Origin: Apiosordaria backusii
Taxonomy: Eukaryota > Ascomycota > Sordariomycetes > Sordariales > Lasiosphaeriaceae
NCBI GenBank assembly: GCA_030549205.1
Contig: JAUKTV010000012.1
Location: forward strand, 868,001-932,000
Direction of reading: 5' to 3'
DNA: 64,000 nucleotides
In this document: positions 10,555-22,218 of the stretch, in pieces
Layout: the number at the start of each line of letters is the position of its first letter
Numbering within the stretch: position 1 is the first letter of the stretch
Translations under genes and position numbers: made by a program
The notes under the pieces: model-generated
Database searches by the model: none
Told to the model about the DNA's origin: nothing
What the model saw: the letters and a program-made list of their open reading frames with translations, nothing else

Positions 10555-13061
10555 CTACCACCCCTTCTTCCTCGCAAATCTCTTATTCAACAACGCCAAC
10601 ACCTTCGGCACATTAAACTGCACATACTCCAAGTCCAAGTCATCCTGGTTATCCTTTTGCATCTCCAGCAAATCATCCAGCTTCAAATCCAGCTCCAGCA
10701 GCCCCCTATTCCGCCCCTTGTAGTGCAACGAAATAACAAACGTCCCTGGCAGCGGGCTCGTGAAATTAAAATAGATATTCGCCCTCCTGTTGTCGGGAAC
10801 ATTGCTCTTCTGGATCACCCCCTCCTTCTCCAGCTGCTGGTGCGTAAACTTGTAGGGTCCCAGCACCTGTTGCTTCTGCTGCTTTCGTCGTGTCCCCTCG
10901 CTCTGACTTCTGACGTTATGAAGGTAGTTCTTGTACGTCTCCAGCTGACCTACGAGGTAAGAGTTGTGATCCCTAATCGTCTTGTACACCTCCTCCAGCT
11001 TCTTCGTCTCGGCATCCACACCCTCCTTCAGACTGCCCAAATGTTGAAGCTCCTGTTCGACTTCATCCCTCAGCAGCATAAAACCATCGCTCTTATCCAC
11101 CACCTTCAGCTCCTGCAGCTGACTCAACAGCTCCATCGCCCTGATCCCCTTCCTCACCATCACCGCATCATTCTTGCTCGTGGCCGCCGCGTCCGCAATC
11201 CTTTCTAATCTCAACGGCCTCTTCGCCACCGAGCTTCCCGCCGGAATCGTCCGCAGAATCTGCACGAAAATCGACTTGGCTTCCATGAAAAACACCTCCT
11301 CCTGAGTGATGTCCAACGCGGCCGTCAAGTCGTCAATCGCCGTCTCCCACCTGCTAAACAGCGGCAGGTTGATCACCCTGTTCTCCTTCCTCGGCACCTG
11401 CGCCGGCGCTGGGCCCAGCTCATTCACGATGATACTCAAGTGCGAGTTCGAGTCCTTGCAAATCTCCCCCTTGTGCTTATCAATCAGCGAGTGCATGGCG
11501 TAAATCTCGTTCAGGGTAATCGACAGCTCCAAGTCCTTCTTGGACAGAGCCACGTAATTGTCCATTTCGAGGCTCTCGTAAAAGTCTTGCACTTCGCACA
11601 GGTCAAGCATAAACTTGTTGATGCGGTCCTTGTTCTGCAGAACGAAAGGCTGCAACTTTGCCATGTAGGGTTCCTTTGCGTACGATGGCTTGTTGGCCAA
11701 GTTCTGCAGCATCTTGGCGATATAGGTCAGCGTCCTCCTGGGGCGGTCAGCCGGGGTGCCGTCGATCAGCATGTAGGATTTGGGCGTGACGATGGCGGGG
11801 TTGATGAAGCGCAGGAAAAAGAAACCGCCAATCAAGGTGCAAATAACTTGGTCGTTGGCGTCGGGGTATTTTCTCTTGGTCAAGCTGCGGATCTGCTTGC
11901 AAATCCACCGAATTCCGTAGGGCGCCTCGTCGAGGCCGTCGATGATGGTGGTCAAGAATCCATTGGCGATCTCGGTCAGCATCGTCAAGCGCGGCTCGAT
12001 AATGGCTTGAACCTGGGGATTCTCAGCTGCCTGTTCGGCCGTGATGCCCTTTGGCAGCGACGCCGGGAGACTGCCTGTATCCTCTTCGATCTGTTCAATC
12101 ATGCGCTCGTAGACCTTGAGCGGGTTAATCTCCAAATCCAAATCCTTCAATTCAATCAGGCCGTTGATCCTGTCAGCGAGCACTGCCTTCAAGAAACTCT
12201 GACCGGGACCTCTCCTTGTGTATGTGGTCATCATTCGTGAAACGGGCGTGTTGGCGCGCAAGAGCGAAGAATACTCGGGCGTGTTGTCGAACTGGTATGT
12301 GAGGACAGACTTTCCAGGAATTAGCAACAGTTCAGTTCGTTCTTTCATGGCAAGACTTATTACCTGAAACATGGTAAGCAGTAAGTGCTCTTCACGACTT
12401 TCGTACTGGTTTCCATAGATGGTGAACATGACGGTCTGCAGCAGAGAATCAATCTCGGACATGGAAACTAGTCGGCAGAGATGCGCAATGTGTCGGGGTT
12501 CCGACTGCAGGAGAAACAGCAAGTTTCCATATCTCTGCGTCTTATCGTCGTTAGGGAACACTCCCTCCTGCATTTCGGCGGCATCTTCGAGATGGCTCGC
12601 AACTTCGTTTTGCTGCGCAGTGTCAGCTTCGACATCAAACAATTCGCCAAGGCAGCAGCAAACATACTTCTTCCAAGGCCATGCGATTCTGGATCAGCAG
12701 GGCGATGCGCGAGTCGAGGTATCGGACGTCTTTTTCGAGCACAAAGTTCTTCTTTGACTGCGACGAGATCTTGGCCTTGAGGTCTCGCAGAGTCTTTTGC
12801 GCTGTGGGAAACAGTCAGCACAGTGCTATTGATAGGTGATCAGTCATTCATAAACAAACCTTTGGCAAGGTCATCTTCAATGACGAGGTCCGACTCGTTG
12901 GCTGACATGGACATGTACAGGGCGGACATGGAGTACCGCTTGGACTGGCGGGCGGACCGCGAGCCATCGTAGGAGGACATGGTGTTTTGGCGGGATATGG
13001 GCTGGAAGGAGGAGGAGGAGGCGGTGGAAGCTCTGGAAGGTGTCTGTAACATGACAGACAT
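10555..13061 (-). CDS. gap1: Ras GTPase-activating protein (Gap1/GapA type)
   Basis: Three exons: 13061-12860, 12801-12668 and 12612-10555, giving 797 residues. Introns are 58 bp (GTTTGT...CACAG) and 55 bp (GTATGT...CGCAG), both restoring frame. The protein stimulates GTP hydrolysis by Ras and so turns off Ras/cAMP or MAPK growth signalling at the plasma membrane. The N-terminus is Ser-rich. The RasGAP domain spans about residues 185-450, with the family motif FLRFINPAIVTP near 377. A RasGAP_C domain follows (about 620-760) and ends in a short basic tail. There is no calponin-homology or IQ region, so this is the fission-yeast Gap1/Sar1 type and not IQGAP. ATG 13061 is first in frame; the next ATG is three codons later. 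Exon 2 has no in-frame stop and joins the domain smoothly. Confidence 0.92.
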
Positions 13062-16000
13062 CGTTGGCGCAACCGCGCCGAAGACAATTGAAGAGGATCG
13101 CCGAGTGGAATTATTCGAGGGTATTGAACCGATTGATGTACGATCAATTCAAACAAACCAGCGCGCGCAAATGACTTGGAAGTGTTGTCGGGGCCGACGA
13201 GGATAGCGCTGCAGGCGGGTGCTGGGCTGTCGCTGTCGCTGTCGCTGTCGCTGTGTTTTGTGACCTCTGTGAAGTGACCGTGCACTGTGGAATGGCGACT
13301 CTCGATAGATAACAAGGACAGTGTGGCGGTTTGGTGGTGTTTTGAAACGATATAGTGTAGGTGTTGAGATTATACAGAGGACATGCGGTAAATAGGGGAC
13401 GGGATGTTTTTCCAATCTTCAATCCGTCGCTCGTGTTCGTTCGTGCCTGTGGTAAGAGGAACCTAACTTGGAAAACGGGGGTCGGTCGGGGCGGTGGGGC
13501 GGGTGGCAGCGAAAGAAGATGGGCGCTACCGTGTCTGATAAACGGTTGAAAGAATAAATGCCAGTTGGGCGTCCTGACCAAAGATGAAAGGGTTGCGCCC
13601 CGGTGCCTGTTTTTGGGTCGCTTTGTGTGCGTTGGATTTGGAGCGTGTAAAGTGTGTATGCGATCGATGTTCAATCGAGGCGAGGCGAGGCGAACGAGGG
13701 AGAGACTGGAGAGGAAACTTGGGGGTTGAATGCGGAAACGCGTCGGGGGGGGCACCAGTGGAGTCCCTGTGCAAAACTAAACCTCCGGTTGGTGTTGATT
13801 CCACAGCGTCGACCGAACTCCCCTGTTGATAGGACGGGGGTGACTGGACCAGTCAAATGCCGGCCGAGTGCAGCAGTCTTTGCCTTTAGTTTTTTTTTAT
13901 TTCGACGAGTTCAAACGGGTGGCGGCGGGAACAGCGGTAGTGTAGTGCTCTGGTCCGCAGTGAGGGGTTGAGGTTGCAGTGCGCAAGAATGAAAAATGTA
14001 GAAAAGAAAGGGGGGAGTGACGCTTAAGCCCAAGACGACCGACCGCGCAGCAACTGTTCACTTTTGGAAATTATAACTGAGCAGATATGGACCAGGAGGG
14101 ACCGTGCGCTCCTTGCTCCTTCAACGGTTTTAGCTGGTGTCCCTGGTCCTCCCACTGCTCCAGGCTATGTGATATATCACTTTCTTGTGAATGTGCGTGG
14201 GATACGGTGTCAAGCGTCGTTCAAAAACAGGGAGAGGGGTCAGAAGAAAAAAAAGGTTCGGATGATGGTTGCGCAAGCATGGTACACTAGCATCAACCAG
14301 GGCCCCTTGGAACGGCTGGGAAACGGCTAAGGGCGCATTCCAGAGGGGGAACATCCAGATTGAATACAATGAGGGTGAGTCTTTTTGAGACAGTCCACGG
14401 CATGTTTCACGTCCTGCGAACCCGTCTCTTTTCCTCTTTTCATCAAGAAAATTCCTTCATTTTGATTCGAAACAAATATATGTACCTCTTTACGCAGTAC
14501 GATATCTTCATCCCGCCACCTTTCTAGTGTAGCCACCCCTCAACCCCCGCCTTCCATTAGACATGGATGGAAAAGAAAGAGGGGAGATGATCTTCACTCG
14601 CCAGAGAGGCCAACCATGGGAATGATTTGTGACTCCCCATGCTCCCGCACAAAGTCGTGGTGGTGTTTCGGGCCTGGGCACGTCCGGAGAGGCACCAGGG
14701 GCCGAGGCCACATGATTGGCTAATTTGCTGCGATGGTGTTCTTGGCGCTGTTCAATACAGAGTAGTGTACAGTGTGCCCCTCTCGTGGTGAAGAGGGGCA
14801 CCACGTTGCCCTCAAAGGGCGGTGATGGGTTTTTTTTGGAATCTCTTATCACTGTCCGTCCCTCATGATCATTTCCAATTCCATTCTCCAATGAACGCGG
14901 CCGGCCGAGTTGCCGTCTCCGTGGTCCGTTATCCGCACCCCTTCATCATCTTCTTTGCTCTACCGATGTCGTCAACTAACACCCCGCACCCGCTCCCAGA
15001 CAGTCCAGATCATAGCGGGGTACCTTGTCATCTCCAATCTATCTGCGGAAACGAGCCGCGACGGAACTTGCCCTACTCCTTTTCATCTCTTTTTGCTTTC
15101 AAAGATGAAATTTTCAGCGGCTGTTCCTGCGTTGCCGCTGCGGAGAGACACCGAGTCAAGAAATCACTGTCTCTCGCTCAGACACCGCTCGGGCTTTTGA
15201 TCAGGAAACTGATTCGCACAGGCATGATGATGTGCATTGGCTTGGTCGGTTCCATTGCCAATAATTAATGCGGACAGTCGCCAAACATGAAACATTCACC
15301 TCTCACCTCAGAAACCCAACAGACTGGAACAGCTCACTCTCGACAGACAACACCGTGCCTTACCTCGACCGACTGTGCAGCATGTAATCCGTCGTGCGTG
15401 TCACATCCTCCGCCTCCAAGGATCAGGGAACACGTCAACGCCACACCTCTACATTTGGAATTCCAATCAATAAATATCCCGACCTCTCACCCTCTTCCTC
15501 CGTCGGATTGGGCCTTTACGGCCGTCCAACATACCCTCCCACAGACCCCCTCGGCCGGGTCCGAAGAGGAAATCCCATTCATCATCAATGTCTCGAAGAA
15601 ATAACACTGATCTAGATCTTTGTTGGACTGACTTATACACAGCAGCTGTCAAGACCGTTTCTGTCCCTCGGTCTGGATTTGATACCAGTAACACACAACA
15701 GCATCCGAATAAAAAAACAGAATATCCGGCGCTGTCTGCAGGGCGTTGCAGATCCGCCCGCCCCAGGTCCCTCGCAGAATAAGGATATGACTGTGTCCGG
15801 CGGTGCAACCACACCTGTAGTACTCCGTCCGCAGTCCATCAAGAATACCCTTCGGGAGCCTCGGACCCCCGCCCCTGCTTGCCTGCACCATCATGATATC
15901 CGCACATCTGTCCGGGAAAAGGCCCAAGCGCTACCATTCCTCATGTACACCGTCCGTAAAGTTACAACCATCCACCACCCACTGTACATATCACCGTCAG

Positions 16001-16593
16001 CGTTACAGCCAACCGTCTACGCGAGCTGCCTCTGTACGTGCGGAACAGAACCGCTTGGGCAACACTCACCAACAAGGCCAACAGTGTTGAGAACAAACAC
16101 GCTACGGAGAATGCCGAAGAAAGAAGGGGAACAACGTGTCACCTGGTAGATGAGGTAACCTTGACCGAACGGTAGGGCGAACAAAGAATTGTCGGCCGAG
16201 CCCTGGATGGGGTATACCGCGTCGCTTTCACCGACGGTGAGATGATGAATTATGATTAGACGCGAGCAAGCCCGACTCGTACGAACTGGGCAATGAGACG
16301 GCGATAAGGGTGAGACATTGGGGTTGGGGGTTGTCTCACTGTATTACAAACCCGATCTCCAACCTCAAGATGTTGCCATCTTTGTAGCTGGTTTTTCTAC
16401 CTAGACATCGTCGAGAGATGGATAGTACCTGCCATCACATCAGAGGAGGAACAATTCCGGTGCTACCACTTACCTACCTAATAAGCAAGGTGCATCGCTG
16501 CGTAATGCAAACCCTCACCACGATTATTCCAATGTGTAGATTCTCAGTATGTCAACAAGCTATACACATCAGACAACACAGCCGTTGTTTATT
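13062..16593. other. Long gene-poor upstream region of RasGAP
   Basis: About 3.5 kb with no ORF of clear coding character. It begins with the probable long 5' leader of RasGAP and contains a hexanucleotide microsatellite near 13227-13254. GC is ordinary and there is no RIP signature, so it is not a decayed MULE. Short ORFs on both strands here are not supported. Confidence 0.45.
13227..13254. repeat. CTGTCG hexanucleotide microsatellite
   Basis: Four to five perfect units of CTGTCG, lying in the upstream region of the RasGAP gene. Confidence 0.8.
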
Positions 16594-17880
16594 TCAAGAC
16601 CTTCTGCGACCCTCTTTTCGGTATATACTGTGAATCCTGCCACCCTTTAACAACCCAATCCATAACAGAGGAACAACAACCCCCTCCACATCAGGCCCCC
16701 ACCCTCCATTCCCAGGCCCAGCAATAATAATATCATTGTCTCCCCGCTTCCTCAGCTGAACATGCAGCACACTAGCCTTGACATCCCCGGCCGTTCCCTG
16801 AAACGCAAGTCTGTGCTGCTGCCCGTTGACAGTCACGGTCCCATACCGGAGATTCTTATCGCAGTTCGTATATCTGATTTGAACCGTAGTCAAGGCGCCC
16901 TGTTTGGCATCCCTTCTGACATTCGGGACGGCCGCACTTCCGTTCTCATCACCGCCGATGTACCTTAGCCGGCTGCTCTTTGCCCAGAGCATTTATTGCA
17001 GGCGACTGACCTCGCCACCCAGATAACCGTGCCGAAGTGGCAGACTAAGTGTTTGAAGCCGGCGCCACCGCCCTGTTTATCCTGTCAACAAACGCCTTAC
17101 AACACACAGAATGGTAGACTTAACACGACGTTGACTCAGTCCCAGTTTCCGGATCAAGGTTGGGCACCCACCCCCCAGGCCGGTTCCTCAACCACGCCTT
17201 CGTCCCAGTGATTTCCAACGGCAGCCAGACATACGTCGACGCTTGGATGTTAGAACTAGCCCACCGATTGCCGATGTACATAAAACTCTGCCCCCCAGGG
17301 CCATACGGCAGGATGTACGTAGTCTTCGAATGGTAGGTGTTACTCCCATCATCTGCAAACTCCTCCCACCCTGACCACCCGCCACTCAGCGAAGTTGAAT
17401 GACGGTAGACATTATCGTTTGGATCCCACCCAGTAAGCTTACTCCCAAACATGAAATCTCTACTGTCGATATGCATCCACATGAAAAATTTCCCCGTCTT
17501 GTCGTTATATTTCACCTTTGGCCTCTCTACAACCCAGTTGGGACCGATGTCGCTCCCCATTAGGGGTCTGGGAGAGGAGGGAGCCTTCGAACCTCTATTC
17601 GATCGACGCATCAGGTAGTGCATCCAGTACAGAGAAATGAAGACATATTGATAAGGAAGAGAATTCTAGAGTTGATCATACCTTAACCATTACAAGAGAT
17701 CAGAGGAGGGGTAGCAGTTGATGTTTTGAAAGACGGTGCCGTTGGACTTGTCCTCGTCTACCAAGTAGTAACGGGAGTTGTGGTGGAGGAGGCTGTCCAG
17801 GTTCCTCCTGGGATGATTTGGAGGGAGGCGGTGGTTAGGGGGGTGAGACCGAGAAGGGTGGTGAGGGTTGAGAACCTCAT
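16594..17880 (-). pseudogene. Broken GH43-CBM35 exo-beta-1,3-galactanase
   Basis: Read on the minus strand, the piece from 17880 begins with a secretion signal (MRFSTLTTLLGLTPLTTASL) and the mature start LQIIPGGTWTA of fungal GH43 galactan 1,3-beta-galactosidases. The frame then breaks. The next recognisable block, RYYLVDEDKSNGTVFQNINC, is in another frame with about a dozen family residues missing. A stop replaces the residue before the Trp of the next block. After a probable intron comes GPNWVVERPKVKYNDKTGK, then HIDSRDF runs straight into MFGSKLTGWDPNDNVY. In the family these are separated by roughly 75-120 residues that include part of the catalytic blade and acidic residues. A stop follows at 17120. 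The CBM35 part (16992-16594; YIGGDENGS, GGWGPDVE) is in a third frame after a probable 5-base insertion (TAAGG), and its end lacks the usual terminus. The normal role is cleavage of arabinogalactan side-chain backbones. This copy cannot be active. Confidence 0.8.
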
Positions 17881-19380
17881 GTTGGAGGCAGTCACCAGCC
17901 ATAAAATAAGTGAGTGTGAATATTTCCATCACGAGAATGGGGGAAGTTGAGGATGGTAGTTCATTTTATGTATTTGCCAAGGGTCTTGTCCGATTCCCAA
18001 TTCTATCATTAAGCTTTTTACAGTGGTAGACGGGCTGTAAGCGCGTTGTAGATATAAAAAGCGAAGGATAGAGGCGAGGATTTGGTTCGCGGATATGCAT
18101 TTTGCCGTTTCGTCCAACTGGGTCGGCTATAGTACACAACTTGGGGTAGAGTTGAAAGCGTGGAACTATCCCAATGAAATCATGAGAACCAGTTGGAGAT
18201 GGGGGATTTTATGTATGTCGAATTCTCTCGATGGTATAAGAAGGAAGCCTCTGAACGGTCCGGGCTTCGGATGGATAAAACGGTCGAAACATTCTGATCA
18301 AACGAAGCCGTCCCAAGTCGGCAGCAACCACAACCATGGTTCTTGGCACTTATCGGCTCAACCAGACCTTCTAGCGCATTATGGCGTTCCTTCACGTTCA
18401 GCATGAATAAAACTAGTTCCTGAAGCATGACATCAACCCATGGTGTTGTTAAGAAGTGGTGTTTCTGTTTCAGACCCGGTTCGTCTTGGCGGCTCCAGAA
18501 GAAGATACATACCGAGGCAATGCAGGGACAGTGTGGGGCCCCACGAAGCTTGGGTGCCATGGTGCGCTGCTGCTGTCGTGCTTCTGTCATCCGCCCGCGT
18601 TGCGAGTGTCGTGCTCTGCCAAGACCCAGTCGTCAGGGGTTGGCTTGACTGTCGGAAGACGAACCAGACCGGCAATTCTCTAGACATCCTCACACTGGCC
18701 GGCCTGGCGTTGGGTGCATACAGCTAAGGTATTGCAGAAAGAGACCCTGATAATGCCCAATACATACTCCACAAGGCATTCCACTTCCCCGGACTTCCCT
18801 AACCCAGGGTGGCTTGCGAACGATAATATCGCAATCAATTCCCCGGAAGGGAAACGGACAGGGGGTGATGGAAGAGGCCCACCTCGTCCATGCTGCCGAT
18901 ACCGCGCTACCTTACCGCAGTAGCAGTGGTTAGCTCTTAAGTCCGCATCCACCACCCGTCGCGCCGAAAAAAAGGAAAAAGAGAGGACGGAAATGCAGAC
19001 GGGGATAACATGCATGTGAGTGGTCTTGTAAAGAGAGAGGTGGATAGTTCGGCATCGACACTCTCACCCGGCCCGTTTGTCTTCTTCTCTGGCTAAGCTC
19101 ACATCCGAGTGTACTACATACATACTTTACTCAGTATTCTGTGAATTGTAATCCTCATTCGATCACTTCTGTTTACTCATCTGCCAATCCGGCGCTTCCA
19201 GCAGAGTGCTTGCATCAGTATTGTTGTGCTGTGTTCCCGACCAAGGCACGCTGCCGAAGAAAACATACAGGAAATAAGACTGCCGTATATCCGCCAACAC
19301 TTTCATATGAACATGTTCACAACTAGGACAGAGCCTTGACATTCTCACTCCCATCCTCGTCATCAGAGTAAATCATCACT
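17881..19380. other. Intergenic region between galactanase pseudogene and MFS gene
   Basis: It holds the promoter side of both genes. Several short ORFs (for example around 18433-18727) overlap on both strands without domain content or codon pattern. I call nothing here. Confidence 0.45.
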
Positions 19381-21404
19381 ATGGCGGCCGACTCTCTCGA
19401 CCCTGAGAAGCAGCAAGGCGCTGCCCTCACCACCTGTCAAACACTCTCTGGCAGCTCTTCCAACAACACCATATTAGACAACCACCAATTCCAACCAGAA
19501 AAGGAAATTCACGCTCACCCCTCGCGACCAAGCACCCGCCACACTCACCTAACCACCACCTCATCCTCCTCATCCAATAGCGATCCCCTCTCACCCCTCG
19601 AACACGCCCTCGCCCAAACAACCTCACTCCCCCAACCAGACACCATTTACCAACACCAAGATGGCGCCGACCTCACTCGCACCCGCACAGGCCGCACCTC
19701 TATCACCTCTGCCGCCTCCCGGCCACCAGATTACGAAGTCACCATCTCCCTCGACGACCCCGAGCACCCCATGAACTGGCCCTTGTGGTATCGGACTTAC
19801 ACCATCCTCACCGTGTCGTACTCTACTTGGGTAGTGGTGCTTTATTCCACCTCATACACAGCCACCCTCCCAACCATCATGGATGAGTTCAACATCGACT
19901 CCAAACCCATCGCCACCCTCGGGTTAACAACCTACTTATTAGGTTTAGCAGCCGGCTCCGTAATCGTCGCCCCCATGAGCGAGCTCTACGGCCGTCGACC
20001 AGTCTACCTTCTCTGTCTCGCCGCTTTCATCGTTTTGATCATACCCTGCGGACTGGCAGATTCACTATCAGAGATGATTATTGTTCGGTTTTTCGGGTAT
20101 GTCCCCCTCCACTCTTGACTTTTTATCTCATCTAACTGTGTGACAGAGCACTATTCGGATCAGCTATGATCTCCAACTCCCCCGGCACAGTAGTCGACAT
20201 CTCCTCCCACGAATACCTAGCCCTCTGCATGTCCTTGTGGTCAATCGCACCCCTCAACGGCCCCGTCACCGGCCCCCTCATCGGTGGCTTTGTAAACGAC
20301 TACCTTGGTTGGCGCTGGGGGAACTGGCTCGCCATCATCCTCTCCGGACTCGCTCTCATAATGACCTTTTTCGTCAAAGAAAGCTACCTCCCCACGTTAA
20401 TCAAGCAAAAAGCAGCCAGAATAAGAAAAGCCACCGGCGACGAAAACTGGTGGTGCAAATACGACCAGCGCTCCATCTCCACCTTTGGTCTCCTCAAGCT
20501 CAACCTCTCCCGCCCTTTCGTCCTCGCAGTCACCGAACCCATCCTCTGGTTCTTCAACATCTGGTTTGTTGTCACCCCCCCCCCCCCAACTCCCCCCATC
20601 CCTTTTCCCCCCCCACCTATATACCTATCTAACCCACTCCCCCCTTATGTCAGGATCTCAATAATCTACGGCATCCTCTACCTCTGCTTCATAGCCTACC
20701 CCATAATCTTCACCACCCACCGCTCCTGGTCCCCCTCCCTAACCGGGCTCTCCTTCCTCGGCATAGGCCTCGGCACCCTCCTCTCCATCTTTTTGGAACC
20801 CCTCTGGCGTCACCTCATCAAGTCCTCCCCCAAACGCGACCCCGACAACCCCTCCCGCCCTGCCCCCGAAGCCACCGCATTAATCATGTCCATCGGCGCG
20901 GTCTTAACCCCCATCGGCCAGCTCATCTTCAGTTGGACCTCCCTCCCCGCCTCGATCCACCCTGCCATATCCCTCGTTTTGGGGAGTGTTCCCTTTGGCA
21001 TGGGGAATACATTAAGTTTTATCTACGGGAGTAATTACCTAGCAGGAGCATACGGGATTTATGCTGCGAGTGCATTGGCAGGCAACGCGGTCATGAGGAG
21101 TGTCTTTGGCGCGGTACTACCGCTCGCAGGGCCGGCAATGTACAAAGCCATGTCTCCGCAGTGGGCGGGGACGTTTCTGGGGCTGCTGGAGGTGATGCTC
21201 GTGCCGATCCCGTTTATGTTTTACAAGTGGGGGGATAGGATTAGAGGGAAGAGTAGGGTGATTAAGCAGATGAGGGAGGAGAGGCAAAAGGAGGAGAGGA
21301 CGGCTGAGAGGAGGTTGAAGAGGAGGGAGAGGAGGGAGAATAGGGTGAGGAGTGAGGTGGTGGAGGAGGAGGAGAAGAAGAAGGAGGAGGAGCAGGGGGT
21401 GTGA
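19381..21404 (+). CDS. MFS transporter, DHA1 drug:H+ antiporter family
   Basis: Three exons: 19381-20096, 20147-20563 and 20654-21404, giving 627 residues. Introns of 50 bp (GTATGT...GACAG) and 90 bp (GTTTGT...GTCAG) restore frame; the second contains a 13-C run and would read through in frame, so the spliced form is inferred from the helix pattern (WFFNIWISIIYGILYL). It has a long Ser/Thr-rich cytoplasmic N-terminus (1-125), then 12 predicted helices starting at the conserved PMNWPLWYR segment. The DHA1 hallmark GSVIVAPMSELYGRRPVYL follows helix 2. The tail is very basic/acidic (about the last 70 residues). The family exports drugs, polyamines or metabolites across the plasma membrane by proton antiport; the substrate cannot be read from sequence. 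Unlike cluster-linked MFS genes, no biosynthetic genes flank it. Confidence 0.92.
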
Positions 21405-22218
21405 GGATATTTAAAAAAAAAAAAAATGGCAAAACAACATTGAGGTGGGTTTTTTTTTTGTTTCTGTAAATATAGAAGATGGGTATCTTGCGGCAAGGAA
21501 TTCAAGACGAGGGGTGGTTCAGTGTAAAAATATTGCATGGCTGGCGTCTGGCTTGTTACATACCGCTTTAATTTGTTCGGATTCGATACCGGAGCTTGTC
21601 GTCGAAGAAGTGAGACAAACGCTTGAATTAAATCCGCTGCATTGATGCATTCATGTACAAAGCTAAACAAGGCCGCCCAAGTAGCCCTCCCTCCTCCGAC
21701 TATGAGTCGGCCCAGCTTTGTGAATCCCCTTCACTTCTTCATGTGCAGTTCCCACCTGGCTTTCACCACCTCATCCATCACTGTCATACATTATCCATTC
21801 ATCTCATCCATCTCCAGCAGCGTCTATTAGATCCTTTCGCTCCACAAAGTGTGTGTGCAAACCAAAGCTGTGCGAACAAAAACCCAGCAAAGGGTATGGC
21901 GCCCAACAATGCACGCTGAATGAGAAGCCTGCGTGAGCCGCCACGCCAGTGCCACCACCACCAAAAGTTTCGAAGAAAAGAAAACGTATTGTGTCGATAG
22001 TGCTGTTATTCATCCATCCATGAATGCCCACTGCTTCCTCCGAAAAACAGACGCCTATGCCTTGCCTTTCCATTCCCACCGATTAAAGATAAATACAGCC
22101 CTGCCGTAAAATAGACAAAAGAACTCCCCACACCCCACCTCCGGCAAATAACTCCATGTGAAACGCCGTGTGGGTGATGATGACTCTGACAATGGAAAAA
22201 AAAAAAAGGTCGGGCATA
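21405..22218. other. Convergent intergenic region, MFS and HPC2 3' ends
   Basis: Shared 3' flank of two convergent genes. It has a 13-A run just after the MFS stop (21414-21426), a T-run (21450-21459) and an A-run at 22195-22207. No coding region is seen. Confidence 0.5.

Noticed and set aside
16200..16320. snoRNA-like ATGATGA motif near 16222
   Set aside because: No CTGA D box at a suitable distance and no terminal stem.
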